Shown: positions 8,116 to 17,069, counted from the first letter of the stretch. The stretch is DNA of 64,000 nt from Pandoraea norimbergensis (GCF_001465545.3 NZ_CP013480.3:5208001-5272000); one strand, 5' to 3'. Numbers and translations: made by a program. The notes: a model not told the origin generated them from the letters alone.

Positions 8116-9183
8116 GACTTGCCTCCTGTTCCTGTCAGACGATTGCCGGCGGCCCGCCCGATCGCGCGCACCTGCGCGCTGTGAAGGGGGTACCACCGTC
8201 ATCGCGTGTCGTCGCGCGTCACGGCTTGGGTGACAGCGCGTACGGCACGCCTCCTGGCGTTGCATGCGGCTCATGGTTGGCCGCTTGATCCTGGAGCGTC
8301 GCCTGGCGGCGCGCTCGCGGGGCTCGGGCCCCGGCTGACTGACTTGCGGAAGCGCCAAAGGACACTTCCGGCCCCCGCTTCGGCGCGGCGGCACAGGCGT
8401 TTGGCCCGTGCCGGCAAGTTGCCGACTGCCGAAGGGTGGCTACGGTAATGAATTCGAGTTCGGGTTGCGGGTCTGGGGCGCTGTCGGTTTGCCGAAGTCC
8501 CCCGCAGGCCGCACCCCGTCACTCAGGCGGGCGCGCCTCGCGGACGCGTGATCGCCGAATCGCCTGCCCACGACGGGCGGCAGGGAGATGAGGACCGCCG
8601 GGTGCCCCACAGCCATCGTGAGGACATGGGCGACGGATACGACTGGACAGCCAGTGCAGTGCAAACGCCGCACTCAGGCTGCCCGAAAGGAAAGGTGTGC
8701 TTACCCAACTTGTGTCTCCGACTTGTGCCGCGGCCTGTCCAACGCCTTCCGGTTCACTCCGGAGGGTTTCGCGGCGTCCGGATTTCCCCGGATTTTTGCG
8801 AAACTTTGGTGACCGCTCCGACAAATTGAATCTGATATACAAGATTCAATATATCGAATTAAGTATTTTTATGGTTCCAAAAGTAGTCGATGCCTGAACC
8901 ACTGTCAACCCGAGTGCGCCCGCTTTCGGGTGTCGGTCAGCACGTGAACGGTGGTTGGCTTACGCGTGCGAGGTGAGCGCTTGATAACCGCGAAACGCGC
9001 GGCAGCCTTACGGGTGTGGGGTGACGGGCGGACTGAGACGCGTGACCCTGTGCTGCCGCAGCGTAGCGACGGGCAGTACAAGGTCAGGGAAAACGATGAC
9101 GTTTTAGCAGGTGATGCGAGCGCGCCGGATGACGCCCGATTGGGGGGCAACGACGGCTGGCAGCAACGCCACCCGCCGTTCGA
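8116..9183. other. Gene-free 1.07-kb gap between the oxalate antiporter and the GntR gene
   Basis: No convincing protein-coding gene on either strand. Frames of 60-107 codons exist but have Arg/Pro/Ser-rich, family-free translations and poor ribosome sites. Bases 8116-8800 are GC-rich. Bases about 8820-8885 form a sharp AT-rich island with inverted repeats, the best candidate promoter/operator for the antiporter. If so, its mRNA would carry a leader near 700 bases. An unannotated small RNA is another possibility. Confidence 0.55.
8825..8855. promoter_or_regulatory. Overlapping inverted repeats in an AT-rich island, candidate operator
   Basis: ATTGAATC (8825-8832) and GATTCAAT (8843-8850) are perfect 8-bp arms around a 10-base spacer. 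GATATA (8834-8839) and TATATC (8850-8855) form a second repeat offset by seven bases. The island stands out from GC-rich flanks. The GntR protein encoded next door is one possible binder; this is inference. Confidence 0.5.
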
Positions 9184-10020
9184 TCAGACGGCGTCGGTGT
9201 CGCCCGAGTTGTCGCGGATGAAGGCGAGGTGTTCGCGCAGCGAGCGCTGCGCGCTGGCCGCATCGTGTGACGCCACGGCGTTGAAGATGCGGCGATGCTG
9301 ATCGATCAGTTCGGCCAGATCGGCGCCGTGACCGACGATGGCGCGGTAGTTATCCACGACCGAGCCGCGCAGCAGTTCGAAGATGGCGTGCATCAGGTGA
9401 ACCAGCACAAGGTTGTGCGTGGCTTCCGCAAGCGCGAGATGGAAATGGGCATCGAGTTCGGGCACCCGCGTCAGCAGCGACGCGCCACGAGCGTCCCCGT
9501 TTTGCCCGTCAAGGCCGTCCCGCCCTGCCGCAAAAGCCACCTCCAGCGCTTCGAGGGCCTGCGCCAGCCGCGCAATGTCCTCGGGCGTGGCACGCTCGGC
9601 CGCCAGCTCGACGGCCTTGGCTTCGAGCACTTCTCGCATTTCCAGCACGTCGTCGACCGTCTTGCTGTGCCGCGACATCAGTTGCGAGAGCGGTTCAGCG
9701 AGCAGTGGCTGGCTGGCATTGGCGACCAGATACCCGCCCCCGGCGCGCCCGACGATCAGCCCGCGCGACTCCAGACGCAGCAGCGCCTCGCGCAACGAAG
9801 GCCGCGAAACCCCCATCTGCTGGGCCAGATCGCGCTCCGACGGCAGTGCCGAACCGGGCGCGAGTCGCCCTTCAACGACCATCGTCTCCAGTTGCTCGTA
9901 GACCATGTCGGAGAGCCGCAGACGCGGCGGCGGCGTGACCGGCGCAAAGCTCGCGACGGCACCCGGAATATCGCTGTTGGATACGGTAGACATAGGCAGA
10001 GACGGCTCGGTAGACGACAT
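9184..10020 (-). CDS. GntR/FCD-family regulator, GlcC/LldR/PdhR-like
   Basis: DNA-binding repressor or activator of about 278 residues. The winged-helix domain has LSDMVYEQLETMVVEGRLAPGSALPSERDLAQQMGVSRPSLREALLRLESRGLI, a textbook GntR head. The C-terminal FCD domain has the metal/ligand residues in VLEMREVLEAKAVELAAER, ELDAHFHLALAEATHN and LIDQHRRIFNAVASHD. It faces away from glcDEF, so control of glycolate oxidation by glycolate or a related 2-hydroxyacid is the natural inference; pyruvate or lactate are alternatives in this subfamily. The start is uncertain: in-frame ATGs lie at 10080, 10020 and 9993, and none has a strong ribosome site. Perfect palindromes stand in the shared upstream region. 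Confidence 0.88.
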   Translation of the reverse strand: MSSTEPSLPMSTVSNSDIPGAVASFAPVTPPPRLRLSDMVYEQLETMVVEGRLAPGSALPSERDLAQQMGVSRPSLREALLRLESRGLIVGRAGGGYLVANASQPLLAEPLSQLMSRHSKTVDDVLEMREVLEAKAVELAAERATPEDIARLAQALEALEVAFAAGRDGLDGQNGDARGASLLTRVPELDAHFHLALAEATHNLVLVHLMHAIFELLRGSVVDNYRAIVGHGADLAELIDQHRRIFNAVASHDAASAQRSLREHLAFIRDNSGDTDAV

Positions 10021-10149
10021 GTCGGCTGGGGTTCTCGACGAAAAATACTCAGAGACGCAACGATACAGGATGGCACTCACGCCGGGGCAGGCCAGCGCCG
10101 CCCCGGACGCCCTCCCTCAGCGATCGGCTAGGAATCACCCTCAAATCAA

Positions 10150-10219
10150 GGGTTAACCCGGTAGTCGAAATAAGACCATTCCCTTTAGGATGACGTCATC
10201 GGACAACTGGTCGACCAGT
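10150..10219. promoter_or_regulatory. Three perfect palindromes in the GntR/glcD divergent region
   Basis: GGGTTAACCC (10150-10159), ATGACGTCAT (10190-10199) and ACTGGTCGACCAGT (10206-10219) are all perfect. The last has the TGGT-NN-ACCA core expected for FCD-type GntR operators (LldR, PdhR and similar bind TGGT..ACCA half sites) and lies about 60 bases before the glcD start. A further ACCA half site follows at about 10222. Probable operator of the adjacent GntR protein. Confidence 0.65.
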
Positions 10220-10279
10220 CTACCAGTAGACCAGATAAAACATAATAACCGCCAACGACCTTTCGAGCACGAGACGCCC

Positions 10280-11908
10280 ATGGCTTCGAATCCTCAACCG
10301 ACACGCAGCCCGCCCGCCTCGGCCGGACCTGTGGCGCCGGACGCCCTGCTGCGCGACACGCCCCCGACCGGCACTGCCGGCGCCGCCAACGCCGCCGGCT
10401 TGCCAGCCTTGCCAATCGTGTCGGCTGAACCTGTCTTCCCGGCAGTCGACGAGCCCCAGCGCGCGGCCAGACTTGCGGCCTTGCGCGCCGCCGTCCCCGA
10501 CGCCCTGTGGCTCACCGACCGTGAACAGATCACGCCCTATGAGTGCGACGGTCTGGCGGCCTACCGCCGCTTGCCACTGGCCGTGGTCCTGCCGTCGGAC
10601 GAAGATCAGGTGTGCCGCATTTTGCGCGCCTGCCGCGAGCATCAGGTCCCGGTCGTGCCACGGGGCGCGGGCACCGGATTGTCGGGCGGTGCGATGCCGA
10701 TTACCGACGGCATCGTGCTCTCGCTGGCGAAGTTCAAACGCATTCTCGAAGTCGACGCGTACGCGCGCACGGCCACCGTGCAGCCCGGCGTACGCAACCT
10801 CGCCGTGTCAGAAGCCGCCGCGCCTTATGGCTTGTACTACGCCCCCGATCCTTCCTCGCAGATCGCCTGCACGATCGGCGGCAATGTCTCCGAGAACTCC
10901 GGCGGCGTGCACTGTCTGAAATACGGCCTCACCGTGCACAACGTATTGCGCGTACGTGCCGTGACGATGGATGGCGATGTCGTGGAATTCGGCTCGCACG
11001 CGCTCGATTCGCCCGGCCTCGATCTGCTCTCCGTATTTATCGGGAGCGAAGGCATGTTCTGCGTCGTGACCGAAATCACCGTCAAGCTCGTGCCGAAACC
11101 GCAAGTGGCGCAAGTCGTCATGGCGAGTTTCGATGACGTGGAAGCGGGCGGCAACGCCGTAGCAGCGATCATTGCGGCGGGCATCATCCCGGCGGGTCTC
11201 GAAATGATGGATAAGCCCGCGACGCAGGCCGTCGAAGAGTTCGTCCACGCGGGCTACGATCTGAATGCCGCCGCCATCCTGCTGAGTGAATCCGACGGTA
11301 CTGCGGAAGAAGTCGCCGAAGAAATCGCGCGTGTCTCGGCGGTGCTGCGCGCCTCGGGGGCTACGCGCATTCAGGTGTCGACGTCCGAAGCCGAACGCCT
11401 GCGGTTCTGGTCAGGGCGCAAGAATGCCTTCCCCGCGGCAGGGCGCATTTCGCCCGACTACTACTGCATGGACGGCACGATTCCGCGCCGCACGATCGGC
11501 ACGCTGCTCAAGCGTATCGAAGCGATGGAAGTGCAATACGGCTTGCGCTGCATCAACGTCTTCCATGCGGGCGACGGCAACATGCATCCGCTGATTCTGT
11601 TCAACGGCAACGATCTCGACGAATGGCATCGCGCCGAAGCGTTTGGCAGCGACATTCTCGAAGCCTGCGTCGAACTGGGCGGCACGGTCACCGGCGAGCA
11701 CGGTGTCGGTATCGAAAAAATCAATTCCATGTGCGTGCAGTTCTCGCCGGAAGAGCGCGATGCGTTCTTCGCGATCAAGCGCGCCTTCGACCCTGCCGGG
11801 CTGCTCAACGCCGACAAGGCAATCCCCACGCGCGCGCGCTGCGCCGAGTACGGCAAGATGCACGTGCGTAACGGCCTGTTGCCGCACCCTGATTTGCCGA
11901 GGTTCTGA
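10280..11908 (+). CDS. glcD: Glycolate oxidase subunit GlcD (FAD-linked)
   Basis: Catalytic flavoprotein subunit of membrane-associated glycolate oxidase, turning glycolate into glyoxylate. The product is about 542 residues; after a Pro/Ala-rich N-terminal stretch of some 45 residues the family core begins. The FAD-binding type 4 domain shows VVPRGAGTGLSGGAMP, ATVQPGVRNLAVSEAAAPYGLYYAPDPSSQ and TIGGNVSENSGGVHCLKYGLT. The C-terminal FAD-oxidase domain shows CINVFHAGDGNMHPLILF and GGTVTGEHGVGIEKI. MASNPQPTRSPP at 10280 is taken as the start; an ATG at 10190 would run through the palindromic control region. The stop TGA overlaps the glcE ATG by one base, so glcDEF is an operon. Confidence 0.95.
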   Translation: MASNPQPTRSPPASAGPVAPDALLRDTPPTGTAGAANAAGLPALPIVSAEPVFPAVDEPQRAARLAALRAAVPDALWLTDREQITPYECDGLAAYRRLPLAVVLPSDEDQVCRILRACREHQVPVVPRGAGTGLSGGAMPITDGIVLSLAKFKRILEVDAYARTATVQPGVRNLAVSEAAAPYGLYYAPDPSSQIACTIGGNVSENSGGVHCLKYGLTVHNVLRVRAVTMDGDVVEFGSHALDSPGLDLLSVFIGSEGMFCVVTEITVKLVPKPQVAQVVMASFDDVEAGGNAVAAIIAAGIIPAGLEMMDKPATQAVEEFVHAGYDLNAAAILLSESDGTAEEVAEEIARVSAVLRASGATRIQVSTSEAERLRFWSGRKNAFPAAGRISPDYYCMDGTIPRRTIGTLLKRIEAMEVQYGLRCINVFHAGDGNMHPLILFNGNDLDEWHRAEAFGSDILEACVELGGTVTGEHGVGIEKINSMCVQFSPEERDAFFAIKRAFDPAGLLNADKAIPTRARCAEYGKMHVRNGLLPHPDLPRF

Positions 11909-13077
11909 TGTCACAGGCCCCTACGATTTCCCCTCTCGCCACTGAAGTGTCGGGCGCACCGGCCGCACCGGCTGTTCAAGACACGCAAGCCGCTCGCCAT
12001 GCGGCGCAGGCACTCGACGCCATACGCGCGCGCGTGCTCGCGGCCACCGCTGCGGGTACACCGCTAGACATTCACGGTGGCAACACCAAGCGCTGGTACG
12101 GTCAACTGCCGTCGGGCGAACGGCTCGACATGCGTGCCTATGCGGGCATCGTCTCGTACGACCCGGCTGAGCTCGTCATTACCGCGCGCGCCGGTACGCC
12201 GCTCGCCGACATCGAAGCCGCGCTCGCGGAGAAGGGCCAGATCCTGCCCTTCGAGCCGCCGCACTTCGGCCCGGGCGCGACACTCGGCGGTTGCATCGCC
12301 GCCGGTCTGGCAGGCCCCCGCCGCCCGCACGTGGGCGCACCGCGCGACTTCGTGCTGGGAGCCGTGGTGATGAACGGGCAAGGACAGGTGTTGCACTTCG
12401 GCGGACAGGTCATGAAGAACGTGGCCGGCTACGACGTCTCGCGCGTGCTCGCCGGTGCACTCGGCACCCTTGGCGTGTTGCTCGAACTCTCCATCAAGGT
12501 GCTGCCGCAACCGGTGGCCGAAGCCACGTTGCGCTATGCCATGCCGCAAGCGCAGGCCATTGATCAACTCAACCGTTGGGGTGGCCAACCGCTGCCGCTG
12601 ATGGGCTCGGCATGGCATGACGGCGTGCTCAGCGTGCGTCTGGGCGGCGCGGCGGCCGCCATCGATGCCGCGCGCACGGCCATGGGCGGCGATCTGATCG
12701 ACGTGATCGAAGCGCAGCAGTTTTGGCAATCGTTACGCGAACAGACACACGCGTTCTTCGCACGCTCGCCGATTGCCGCGCAGGGCGAAGCGCTCTGGCG
12801 TTTGTCGGTGCCGCCGACCACGCCGCCGCTCGCGCATGGCGATGAGCATCTGATCGAATGGGGTGGTGCGCAACGGTGGTGGATTACACCGCGCAGCGCC
12901 GCCGAAGTGCGCGCCATTGCCGCAGCGACAGGCGGGCATGCTACGCTGTTCCGCCACGGCGACAAGTCGGCCGGCGTGTTCACCGCACAACCGGCCGCAA
13001 TACAAGCCATCGGCGAGCGCTTGCAGCAAGCTTTCGATCCGAGCCGCATCTTCAACCGCCACCGGCTGTACTGCTAA
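11908..13077 (+). CDS. glcE: Glycolate oxidase subunit GlcE
   Basis: Second FAD-binding subunit of glycolate oxidase, 389 residues. It has one FAD-binding type 4 domain: IHGGNTKRWYG, YDPAELVITARAGTPLADIEAALAEKGQILPFEPPHFG, GATLGGCIAAGLAGPRRP and VMKNVAGYDVSRVLAGALGTLGVLLELSIKV. It lacks the FAD-oxidase C-terminal domain of GlcD, as expected for GlcE. The C-terminus has HGDKSAGVFTAQPA followed by LQQAFDPSRIFNRHRLY, the usual GlcE ending. The ATG overlaps the glcD stop (TGATG), and glcF starts six bases after its stop. Confidence 0.95.
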   Translation: MSQAPTISPLATEVSGAPAAPAVQDTQAARHAAQALDAIRARVLAATAAGTPLDIHGGNTKRWYGQLPSGERLDMRAYAGIVSYDPAELVITARAGTPLADIEAALAEKGQILPFEPPHFGPGATLGGCIAAGLAGPRRPHVGAPRDFVLGAVVMNGQGQVLHFGGQVMKNVAGYDVSRVLAGALGTLGVLLELSIKVLPQPVAEATLRYAMPQAQAIDQLNRWGGQPLPLMGSAWHDGVLSVRLGGAAAAIDAARTAMGGDLIDVIEAQQFWQSLREQTHAFFARSPIAAQGEALWRLSVPPTTPPLAHGDEHLIEWGGAQRWWITPRSAAEVRAIAAATGGHATLFRHGDKSAGVFTAQPAAIQAIGERLQQAFDPSRIFNRHRLYC

Positions 13078-13083
13078 AAGACG

Positions 13084-14337
13084 ATGCAAACGAACCTCGC
13101 AGAATTCCTCCGCCACACACCGGATGGCGACGAAGCCGAAGCCATTCTTCGCAAATGCGTGCATTGCGGCTTTTGCACGGCCACGTGCCCGACCTATCAG
13201 TTGCTGGGCGATGAACTCGATGGCCCGCGCGGGCGCATTTATCTCATCAAGCAGATGGTCGAGGGCCAGCCCGTGACGCGCGAAACGCAGCGCCATCTGG
13301 ACCGCTGCCTCACCTGCCGCAGCTGCGAATCAACCTGCCCGTCGGGCGTGCAATACGGACGGCTGGCCGAGATCGGCCGCCGTCACGTCGACGCAAAAGT
13401 CGGCCGCCCGGCCGGTGAGCGCGCCTTGCGCTGGACACTCGCCCACGTGCTGCCCAACCGCGCGCTGTTTTCGCCGGCGCTGCGTCTGGGTCAGCAATTC
13501 CGCACGCTGCTGCCCCGATCGCTGCGCGAGAAGGTGCCGCACCGTCAACGCTCGGGCAGTTGGCCGCAGGGCAAACACGCGCGCCGCATGTTGATGCTCG
13601 AAGGCTGTGTGCAACCGGCCATGTTGCCGAACGTCAACAAGGCGACCGCACGGGTGCTCGACGCGCTCGGCATCGAGATGGTCCGTCCGTCGTCTGCCGG
13701 CTGCTGTGGCGCGATTCGCCTGCACCTGAACTATCACGACGACGGGCTCGACGATGCCCGCCGCAACATCGACGCCTGGTGGCCCGAGATCGAAGCGGGT
13801 GCCGAGGCCATCGTGATCAACGCGTCCGGCTGCGGCGCCACGATCAAGGAGTACGGCCACCTGCTGCGCCACGACGCGCAATACGCGGGCAAGGCACAGC
13901 GTGTCTCCGAGTTGGCGCGCGATCTCTCGGAAGTCATGCTCGATAACGTGGAAGCGTTGCAGCGCCGCATGCCGAACCGCAAGACAGGCAAGATCGCCTA
14001 CCACCCGCCCTGCACGTTGCAGCACGGTCAGCAACTCAAGGGCGTGGTGGAGAAGCTGCTCGCGCAGGTCGGCGTGAACGTGATGCTGCCGCAGGACAGC
14101 CACATTTGCTGCGGCTCGGCGGGGACCTATTCGGTGACGCAGCCGGTGCTCTCGCATCAACTGCGCGACGCCAAGTGGAAGTCGCTCGACGCCCTTGATC
14201 CGGAACTGGTGGTGTCGGCCAACGTGGGCTGCATCTGCCATTTGCAGGCGACCGCCAAGGGCGAACATTCGCGCGATCACGCGCCGGTCCAGCACTGGAT
14301 CGAGCTGCTCGACCGGATGATGACGCCGGCCCAGTGA
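13084..14337 (+). CDS. glcF: Glycolate oxidase iron-sulfur subunit GlcF
   Basis: Electron-transfer subunit of glycolate oxidase, 417 residues. Two [4Fe-4S] motifs sit in the N-terminal third: CVHCGFCTATCP and CLTCRSCESTCP. Two cysteine-rich CCG-type domains follow: SAGCCGAIRLHLNYHDDGLD with INASGCGATIKEYG, and YHPPCTLQHGQQ with SHICCGSAGTYSV. These bind a further cluster or heterodisulfide-reductase-like centre. Last gene of glcDEF; no glcG or malate synthase gene follows. About 300 gene-free bases separate it from the DoxX gene. Confidence 0.95.
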   Translation: MQTNLAEFLRHTPDGDEAEAILRKCVHCGFCTATCPTYQLLGDELDGPRGRIYLIKQMVEGQPVTRETQRHLDRCLTCRSCESTCPSGVQYGRLAEIGRRHVDAKVGRPAGERALRWTLAHVLPNRALFSPALRLGQQFRTLLPRSLREKVPHRQRSGSWPQGKHARRMLMLEGCVQPAMLPNVNKATARVLDALGIEMVRPSSAGCCGAIRLHLNYHDDGLDDARRNIDAWWPEIEAGAEAIVINASGCGATIKEYGHLLRHDAQYAGKAQRVSELARDLSEVMLDNVEALQRRMPNRKTGKIAYHPPCTLQHGQQLKGVVEKLLAQVGVNVMLPQDSHICCGSAGTYSVTQPVLSHQLRDAKWKSLDALDPELVVSANVGCICHLQATAKGEHSRDHAPVQHWIELLDRMMTPAQ

Positions 14338-14639
14338 CTGCCGACTGCCGTACGGCAGCGTCGTCCCGAGGGTGTCTGCCGGATGGCACCCACCGGATGA
14401 TGCCCGCATGATCCGATCCCCCTGATGTCGACCCGAGTGCTGCCGATCTAATCGGCAGCCTCATCACACCTTGCACGGCCGGCTGGCGATTATCCCCACA
14501 GGAGGGACAATCAATCCCGGCCGTGCCCGTTTATCTGGACGATCGCACTCCCTAGAATCGGGGCTAAGTCAGCACAACGTTGCGCTGACAAGCCAAACGT
14601 TGCACTGAACAACAACCGATTCCCTCGCTGGAGCCTGTC
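14338..14639. other. Intergenic region after glcDEF, with a 14-bp perfect palindrome
   Basis: CTGCCGTACGGCAG (14345-14358) is a perfect palindrome starting eight bases after the glcF stop. It lacks a following T-run, so it may be a weak or rho-dependent end of the operon. The rest shows no gene; the doxX promoter should be near 14550-14620, but I cannot point to clear boxes. Confidence 0.5.
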
Positions 14640-15053
14640 ATGATCGATAACAAAACCGCCCCGTATGCCGCGCTGTTGCTGCGCGTTTCGCTGGGCATTC
14701 TCTTCCTCGCCCACCTGTCGTTGAAAGTGTTCGTGTTCACGATCCCCGGGTTTGTCGGGTTCTTCGGCTCGCTGGGTCTGCCGCCCTTCCTGGCGTATGT
14801 CACGATGGCACTCGAACTCGTCGGCGGCCTGATGCTGATTACCGGGTTTTATGCCCGCTGGGCTGCCCTGCCGCTCGCCGCACTGATGCTCGGCACCATC
14901 GTGAGCGTGCACGGTCACAACGGCTGGGCGTTCACCAACAAGGGCGGCGGCTGGGAATTCCCCGCGTTCTGGCTGGTCGCGCTGCTCGTGGTGGCACTGC
15001 TGGGTGACGGCGCCTGGTCGGTTCGTTCGGCCGCTCGCACCCGCACCGCGTAA
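14640..15053 (+). CDS. DoxX-family membrane protein
   Basis: Small integral membrane protein, 137 residues, four hydrophobic segments. YAALLLRVSLGILFLAHLSLKVF, PPFLAYVTMALELVGGLMLITGFYARWAALPLAALMLGTI and FPAFWLVALLVVALLGDGAWSV follow the DoxX pattern. The family is linked to quinone-dependent or stress-related redox functions, but the reaction of this branch is not settled. It lies 21 bases upstream of a DODA-type dioxygenase gene on the same strand and is very likely co-transcribed. DoxX beside a DODA dioxygenase is a pairing I recall from other proteobacteria. Confidence 0.87.
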   Translation: MIDNKTAPYAALLLRVSLGILFLAHLSLKVFVFTIPGFVGFFGSLGLPPFLAYVTMALELVGGLMLITGFYARWAALPLAALMLGTIVSVHGHNGWAFTNKGGGWEFPAFWLVALLVVALLGDGAWSVRSAARTRTA

Positions 15054-15074
15054 TTCTTTGCTGGAGAAATCGTC

Positions 15075-15902
15075 ATGTCTGCCCTGCCCACGCTGTTCGT
15101 CTCCCACGGTTCGCCACTGCTTGCGCTCGAACCCGGTCGCACCGGCCCGTTGTTGACGGCGCTGGGCCGTGCAGTCCCGCGTCCGCGTGAAATTCTCGTG
15201 ATTTCGCCGCACTGGTCCACGCCGACCCCGCGTGTCGGGAATCTCGCGCAGCAACGCACCATCCACGATTTCGGGGGCTTTCCGCGCGAACTGTACGGCC
15301 TGCAATACCCGGCCGCCGGCGCGCCCGCCCTCGCCGAGCGCACTGTGGAGATGCTGCGCGCCGCCGAATTGCCCGCCACGACCGACGACCAATGGGGTCT
15401 CGATCACGGCGCGTGGGTGCCGTTGCGCTACCTATTTCCCGATGCCGACGTGCCCGTCACGCAGTTGTCGCTGCAACGTCAGATGCGCCCCGAGTACCAC
15501 TACCGCGTCGGCCAACTGTTGGCCCCGCTCGCGCAAGACGGCGTCCTGATCGTGGCCTCCGGCAGCTTCACGCATAACCTGCACGAAGTGTTTCGCGCAC
15601 CGTCCGAGGACCGTGCGGAAGCCCCGTACTTGGCCGAATTCGTCGCGTGGTTCACCGAGCATCTCGCCGCCATGGATCTCGACGCGTTGTTCGACTATCG
15701 CGCCCGCGCCCCGCATGCCGAGCGCGCGCATCCGACCGACGAGCATCTGTTGCCGCTCTACATGGCACTGGGTGCTGCCGACAATGCGGCGAAGCAAACG
15801 CATTTCGATACCGGCGCGACCTACGGCGCGCTGCGCATGGACGCGTTCGCGTTCGGCAATGCCGCCCCGTCACTCGCAGAGGTCGCGGCACTGGCACAAT
15901 AG
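15075..15902 (+). CDS. DODA-type extradiol aromatic-ring-opening dioxygenase (YgiD/LigB family)
   Basis: Metal-dependent dioxygenase of the LigB superfamily, 275 residues. The N-terminus LPTLFVSHGSPLLALEP, ILVISPHWSTPTPRVG, TIHDFGGFPRELYGLQYPA, WGLDHGAWVPLRYLFP and IVASGSFTHNLHEVF contain the conserved His residues that bind Zn2+ or Fe2+ in the DODA/YgiD group. PTDEHLLPLYMALGAA is also conserved. Plant relatives open the ring of L-DOPA; the bacterial substrate is not known from sequence. It is likely in an operon with the doxX gene before it. A LysR gene starts 62 bases later on the same strand and may control the pair. Confidence 0.9.
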   Translation: MSALPTLFVSHGSPLLALEPGRTGPLLTALGRAVPRPREILVISPHWSTPTPRVGNLAQQRTIHDFGGFPRELYGLQYPAAGAPALAERTVEMLRAAELPATTDDQWGLDHGAWVPLRYLFPDADVPVTQLSLQRQMRPEYHYRVGQLLAPLAQDGVLIVASGSFTHNLHEVFRAPSEDRAEAPYLAEFVAWFTEHLAAMDLDALFDYRARAPHAERAHPTDEHLLPLYMALGAADNAAKQTHFDTGATYGALRMDAFAFGNAAPSLAEVAALAQ

Positions 15903-15964
15903 CGGTCAACGTTCGCCGACCGATCTGCCGATCGGTCCGATACCTTCAGGAGCCACGCCCCGGC

Positions 15965-16876
15965 ATGAATAAACTGCGCGAGATCGAGTGTTTCATCGCC
16001 GTGGTCGAGTCAGGCAGCTTCGTGAAGGCGGCCGCCGCACTCGGCATCTCGAAGACAGCCATCTCGCGTTACGTCGCCGACCTTGAAGCGCGGCTGGGCA
16101 CGCGGCTACTGCAACGCACGACACGCCGCCTGTCGCTCACCGAGCCCGGGCAGCGCTACGTCGAGCGCTGCCGCCAGATTCTCTCCGAACTCGACGAAGC
16201 CGACGCTATGGCCGGCGAGCAGGACGGCCAGCCCGCCGGGCCACTACGCATCAACGCGCCGCACACCTTCGGGGTGCTCCATCTGGCGCCGCTATGGCCG
16301 ACGTTTCTCGCCCAGCATCCACAGGTTTCGCTCGATATCACGCTCAGCGACCGTCTGATCGATATCGTCGAAGAGGGCTACGATCTGGCCATCCGCATCA
16401 CGCGGCTGCCTGACTCGTCGCTCGTGCATCGCCGGCTGGCGGGCACCCGCATGGTGCTCTGCGCGTCACCGGGTTATCTGGCCCAGCACGGCACCCCGCA
16501 GCATCCGAGTGAACTCGCCCATCATGAAACCGTCGGCTACAGCTACTTCTCGCATCGTCGCGAGTGGCGCTTCGACGGCCCCGACGGGCCGGTTTCTGTG
16601 CGAACCCATGCCCGGCTGATTGCCGACAACGGCGACACCTGCCTCGCGGCGGCCGAAGCGGGCACAGGGGTGATTCTGCAACCGGCCTTCCTTGTGCAGG
16701 ACGCGCTGCGCGAGGGCCGGCTCATCGAGTTTCTGCCCGAGTACACGCAGGGCGAGACCGGCATCTACGCCGTCTACCCGACCCGCAAATACCTGAGTGC
16801 CAAAGTACGTGCGCTGATCGACTTCCTCGTCGAAGCTTTTGCCATGCCTGGCTGGCGCGCGATCGACCGGCCCTGA
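15965..16876 (+). CDS. LysR-family transcriptional regulator
   Basis: Typical LysR protein of 303 residues. The N-terminal winged helix-turn-helix is MNKLREIECFIAVVESGSFVKAAAALGISKTAISRYVADLEARLGTRLLQRTTRRLSLTEPGQ. It continues into a periplasmic-binding-protein-like effector domain (GPLRINAPHTFGVLHLAPLWPTFLAQHPQVSLDITLSDRLIDIVEEGYDLAIRI). This variant, with IDI(V)EEGYDLAIRI, belongs to the large CrgA/DsdC-like group common in Burkholderiales. ATG at 15965 marks the exact start of the conserved domain. It follows the DoxX-dioxygenase pair on the same strand, so regulation of that pair is possible but not shown. Confidence 0.93.
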   Translation: MNKLREIECFIAVVESGSFVKAAAALGISKTAISRYVADLEARLGTRLLQRTTRRLSLTEPGQRYVERCRQILSELDEADAMAGEQDGQPAGPLRINAPHTFGVLHLAPLWPTFLAQHPQVSLDITLSDRLIDIVEEGYDLAIRITRLPDSSLVHRRLAGTRMVLCASPGYLAQHGTPQHPSELAHHETVGYSYFSHRREWRFDGPDGPVSVRTHARLIADNGDTCLAAAEAGTGVILQPAFLVQDALREGRLIEFLPEYTQGETGIYAVYPTRKYLSAKVRALIDFLVEAFAMPGWRAIDRP

Positions 16877-17010
16877 ACGGCACTCCCAACCTGCGCCTGA
16901 CGCCCGGCACGCGGCCCCGCCCGGGGTCACAGCAACTTGCTTGCATCCCCTGCGAAAGCCCCACGAATCGCACAGAATCCCCCTGCAAAACACGGGAACT
17001 CCGTGGATAT

Positions 17011-17040
17011 TTATTGTCCATTGCAAATGTCACTTATACT
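17011..17040 (+). promoter_or_regulatory. Candidate sigma-70 promoter for the CNNM/CorC gene
   Basis: TTATTG at 17011-17016 and TATACT at 17035-17040 are separated by 18 bases. The -10 box is about 30 bases before the proposed TTG start at 17070. The -10 match is good and the -35 moderate. Confidence 0.5.
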
Positions 17041-17069
17041 GTCGGGCCTGTCGTCTAATCTCGGATATT

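Noticed and set aside
8519..9150. Minus-strand frames of 80-107 codons in the gap upstream of the oxalate antiporter
   Set aside because: Low-complexity Arg/Pro/Ser-rich translations, poor ribosome sites and no family; not reported as genes.
10190..10279. An earlier glcD start at 10190
   Set aside because: The extra 30 residues would be encoded across the palindromic operator; MASNPQ at 10280 is more credible.
13330..14409. A 359-codon minus-strand frame opposite glcF
   Set aside because: GlcF has its iron-sulfur and CCG motifs on the plus strand; the opposite frame is low-quality.
16839..17069. Upstream extension of the CNNM/CorC protein
   Set aside because: It would overlap the end of the LysR gene and lacks family similarity; TTG at 17070 begins exactly at the conserved domain.
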